DNA of 64,000 nt, from the NCBI GenBank assembly GCA_044224515.1, contig JBGAKH010000010.1, forward strand, positions 118,096-182,095. The letters are read 5' to 3'. The notes beneath the pieces are model-generated. The model was not told the origin of the DNA, made no database searches, and saw only the letters and a program-made list of their open reading frames with translations. Within the stretch, counting starts at the first letter, position 1. Each line of letters begins with the position of its first letter. Below are positions 61,485-64,000 of this stretch, in pieces. The position numbers and the translations under genes are program-made. Source of the stretch: JBBATK01 sp044224515. Lineage in GTDB: Bacteria > Bacteroidota > Ignavibacteria > Kapaibacteriales > NICIL-2.

Positions 61485-64000
61485 TCACCGCGTTGTCTGC
61501 AAGCTGTTTGCCGTCACGTTTGCGTCGATGATCTTGGCTGTGGACACAGCATCATCTGCAAGTTTGGTTGTTGTGATCACACCTGCTGCTACAGTCGGTG
61601 CAGGATAGTTTCCTGTCAAGTCACCCGATGCTGCTCCGCTTGGAGGCAATGATGTTGGTGCGCCACTCAACTTTGAATAACTGATTCCGTTTGCAACCTT
61701 CACATCGGTTACGGAAGCATCCGCAAGCTTGGCCGTTGTGACGTTGGCATCGGTAATTTTCGTGGTCGTTACGGCGTTGTCTGCAAGCTTCGCAGTCGTC
61801 ACGTTTGCGTCACTGATCTTCGCCGTTGTTACGGCATTGTCAGCAAGCTTTGGTGTTGTCACGTTCGCATCCGCAATCTTTACTGTTGTCACTGCATTAT
61901 TAGCAAGTTTTGCCGTTGTGACGTTTGCATCGGTAATCTTCACAGTCGTCACTGCGTTGTCTGCAAGCTTAGCTGTCGTCACGTTTGCGTCGATGATCTT
62001 GGCTGTGGACACAGCATCATCTGCAAGTTTGGTTGTTGTGATTACACCAGCCGCTACTGTCGGTGCCGGATAGTTTCCTGTCAAGTCACCCGATGCAGCT
62101 CCGCTTGGAGGCAATGATGTCGGTGCGCCACTCAACTTTGAATAACTGATTCCGTTTGCAACCTTCACATCGGTTACGGAAGCATCCGCCAGCTTGGCCG
62201 TTGTGACGTTGGCATCGGTAATTTTCGTGGTCGTTACTGCGTTGTCTGCAAGCTTAGCCGTCGTCACGTTTGCGTCGATGATCTTGGTTGTGGACACAGC
62301 ATCGTCTGCAAGTTTGGTTGTTGTGATCACACCTGCTGCTACAGTCGGTGCAGGATAGTTTCCTGTCAAGTCACCCGATGCTGCTCCGCTTGGTGGCAAT
62401 GATGTTGGTGCGCCACTCAGCTTTGAATAACTGATTCCGTTTGCAACCTTCGCATCGGTTACGGAAGCATCCGCCAGCTTGGTCGTTGTGACATTGGCAT
62501 CGGTAATCTTCACAGTCGTCACTGCGTTGTCTGCAAGCTTAGCCGTCGTCACGTTTGCGTCGACGATCTTGGCTGTGGACACAGCGTCATCTGCGAGCTT
62601 GGTTGTTGTGATCACACCTGCTGCTACAGTCGGTGCAGGATAGTTTCCTGTCAAGTCGCCCGATGCAGCTCCGCTTGGAGGTAATGATGTTGGTGCGCCA
62701 CTCAGCTTTGAATAGCTGATTCCGTTTGCAACCTTCACATCGGTTACGGAAGCATCCGCCAGCTTAGCCGTTGTCACGTTGGCATCAGTAATCTTCGTGG
62801 TCGTCACTGCGTTGTCTGCAAGCTTAGCCGTCGTCACGTTTGCGTCGATGATCTTGGCTGTGGACACAGCATCGTCTGCAAGTTTGGTTGTTGTGATTAC
62901 ACCTGCCGCTACTGTCGGTGAAGGATAGTTTCCTGTCAAGTCGCCCGATGCTGCTCCGCTTGGAGGCAATGATGTTGGTGCGCCACTCAGCTTTGAATAA
63001 CTGATTCCGTTTGCAACCTTTGCGTCTGTCACAGCAGCATCAGCCAGTTTAGCGCTAGTCACATTGGCGTCGGTGATCTTCGTGGTTGTTACTGCATTGT
63101 CGGCGAGCTTGGTGGTCGTCACGTTTGCGTCGATGATCTTGGCTGTGGACACAGCATCATCTGCAAGTTTGGTTGTTGTGATCACACCTGCTGCTACAGT
63201 CGGTGCAGGATAGTTTCCTGTCAAGTCGCCCGATGCTGCTCCGCTTGGAGGCAATGATGTCGGTGCGCCGCTCAATTTTGTATAGCTGATTCCATTTGCA
63301 ACCTTCGCGTCTGTCACTGATGCATCAGCCAGTTTAGCGGTTGTGACATTGGCGTCGGTAATCTTGGCTGTGGTCACAGCGTTATCTGCAAGCTTGGTGG
63401 TGGTCACGTTTGCGTCGATGATCTTGGCTGTGGACACAGCGTCATCTGCGAGCTTGGTTGATGTGATTACTCCCGCTGCTACTGTTGGTGCCGGATAGTT
63501 TCCTGTCAAGTCACCCGACGCTGCCCCGCTTGGAGGCAATGATGTTGGTGCGCCACTCAACTTTGAATAACTGATTCCGTTTGCAACCTTCATATCGGTT
63601 ACGGAAGCATCCGCCAGCTTAGCCGTTGTCACGTTGGCATCAGTAATCTTCGTGGTCGTCACTGCGTTGTCTGCAAGCTTAGCCGTCGTCACGTTTGCGT
63701 CGACGATCTTAGCTGTGGTCACAGCGTCATCTGCGAGCTTGGTAGTTGTGATTACACCAGCCGCTACTGTCGGAGCAGGATAGTTTCCTGTCAAGTCACC
63801 CGATGCTGCTCCGCTTGGAGGCAATGATGTTGGTGCGCCACTCAACTTTGAATAACTGATTCCGTTTGCTACCTTCGCATCGGTTACGGAAGCATCCGCC
63901 AGCTTGGTCGTTGTGACATTGGCATCGGTAATCTTCACAGTCGTCACTGCGTTGTCTGCAAGCTTAGCCGTCGTCACGTTTGCGTCGACGATCTTGGCTG
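61485..64000 (-). CDS. Giant T9SS fibre protein, repeat region, 5' end outside window
   Basis: An open frame of about 839 codons made only of repeats runs to the window edge; no start codon context is present at 64000, so the gene continues. It carries eight complete or partial 95-residue units, with one extended unit containing three extra pairs of decapeptides. No signal peptide is visible; it must lie upstream of the window. Together with the intact C-terminal part the protein is at least about 2250 residues long. The region probably forms a long rod. The first codons after 61510 are the last before the frame breaks. Confidence 0.8.
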   Translation of the reverse strand, partial: AKIVDANVTTAKLADNAVTTVKITDANVTTTKLADASVTDAKVANGISYSKLSGAPTSLPPSGAASGDLTGNYPAPTVAAGVITTTKLADDAVTTAKIVDANVTTAKLADNAVTTTKITDANVTTAKLADASVTDMKVANGISYSKLSGAPTSLPPSGAASGDLTGNYPAPTVAAGVITSTKLADDAVSTAKIIDANVTTTKLADNAVTTAKITDANVTTAKLADASVTDAKVANGISYTKLSGAPTSLPPSGAASGDLTGNYPAPTVAAGVITTTKLADDAVSTAKIIDANVTTTKLADNAVTTTKITDANVTSAKLADAAVTDAKVANGISYSKLSGAPTSLPPSGAASGDLTGNYPSPTVAAGVITTTKLADDAVSTAKIIDANVTTAKLADNAVTTTKITDANVTTAKLADASVTDVKVANGISYSKLSGAPTSLPPSGAASGDLTGNYPAPTVAAGVITTTKLADDAVSTAKIVDANVTTAKLADNAVTTVKITDANVTTTKLADASVTDAKVANGISYSKLSGAPTSLPPSGAASGDLTGNYPAPTVAAGVITTTKLADDAVSTTKIIDANVTTAKLADNAVTTTKITDANVTTAKLADASVTDVKVANGISYSKLSGAPTSLPPSGAASGDLTGNYPAPTVAAGVITTTKLADDAVSTAKIIDANVTTAKLADNAVTTVKITDANVTTAKLANNAVTTVKIADANVTTPKLADNAVTTAKISDANVTTAKLADNAVTTTKITDANVTTAKLADASVTDVKVANGISYSKLSGAPTSLPPSGAASGDLTGNYPAPTVAAGVITTTKLADDAVSTAKIIDANVTANSLQTTR

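Larger units (their letters stand above)
59463..64000 (-). repeat. Decapeptide-based tandem repeats of the giant fibre
   Basis: On the minus strand the frame repeats a unit ending in GISYSKLSGAPTSLPPSG, AASGDLTGNYPAPTV and a chain of decapeptides of the type TAKLADNAVT / TTKITDANVT. The full unit is 95 residues (285 bases): unit boundaries at 62146, 62431, 62716, 63001, 63286, 63571 and 63856 are exactly 285 apart. Shorter units near 59647-59842 are 195 bases and one longer unit (61681-62146) is 465 bases. All lengths differ by multiples of 30 bases, one decapeptide. Confidence 0.9.

Noticed and set aside
59463..64000. Regularly spaced repeats that look like a CRISPR array
   Set aside because: The repeats are coding, have no unique spacers, and vary at third codon positions as expected for protein repeats.
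1..64000. tRNA or rRNA genes
   Set aside because: All gaps were read for the T-loop signature and for rRNA landmarks; none found.

Overview
The window most resembles a chromosome segment from the Bacteroidota/Chlorobiota assemblage, with Candidatus Kapabacteria or Ignavibacteria-like bacteria as my best guess. At least six predicted secreted proteins end in a type IX secretion (T9SS) sorting domain. Outer-membrane beta-barrels and PD40/OmpA proteins are common, the isoleucyl-tRNA synthetase is of the long type, and Shine-Dalgarno sites are often weak. Flagellar fliP-fliQ-fliR, absent from most Bacteroidota, point away from the classical Bacteroidia/Flavobacteriia. No rRNA, tRNA, CRISPR array or intact insertion sequence was seen.

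Layout. 1-3.5 kb: the end of a helical-repeat protein, a DUF1353 protein, a stand-alone NuoE-type [2Fe-2S] domain, and a gene-free kilobase. 3.5-8.5 kb: a cytochrome c oxidase operon (separate membrane cytochrome c, coxB, coxA, a hairpin terminator, coxC, subunit IV, a second subunit III, a small CPLC protein) closed by a strong terminator. Subunits I and II appear to lack the usual K-channel residues. 8.7-11 kb, minus strand: a porin-like barrel and a Tat-exported glycosylasparaginase. 11-17 kb: ileS, a small membrane protein and a TlpA-like thioredoxin protein. 17.4-19.4 kb: a T9SS protein with carboxypeptidase-regulatory-like repeats. 20-28.5 kb: a same-strand run of von Willebrand A protein, outer-membrane barrel, PD40/OmpA-like protein and metzincin-type protease. 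28.6-36 kb: a TPR-LuxR regulator, fliR-fliQ-fliP, and two glycosyltransferases.

36-46 kb: an Asp-box propeller with T9SS tail, guaA, a T9SS protein, a second TPR-LuxR regulator and a short MetH that stops after the pterin domain. 46-54 kb: an HzsA-related monoheme cytochrome with a T9SS tail, two lipoproteins and an unrecognised helical protein. 54-64 kb, minus strand: a double-OmpA outer-membrane protein, a small T9SS protein and the 3' end of a giant fibre gene. That gene runs off the window and carries decapeptide-based tandem repeats, a YadA-like head, a peptidase S74 chaperone domain and a T9SS tail. Its coding frame is broken several times between about 59.93 and 61.5 kb, probably through assembly errors in the repeats.

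Overall theme: aerobic respiration, plus a cell envelope rich in T9SS cargo, OmpA-type anchors and large repeat proteins. The least ordinary items are the giant fibre, the T9SS-linked HzsA-like cytochrome, the oxidase with an altered K-channel, and a phased 11-bp repeat array between guaA and the next gene.
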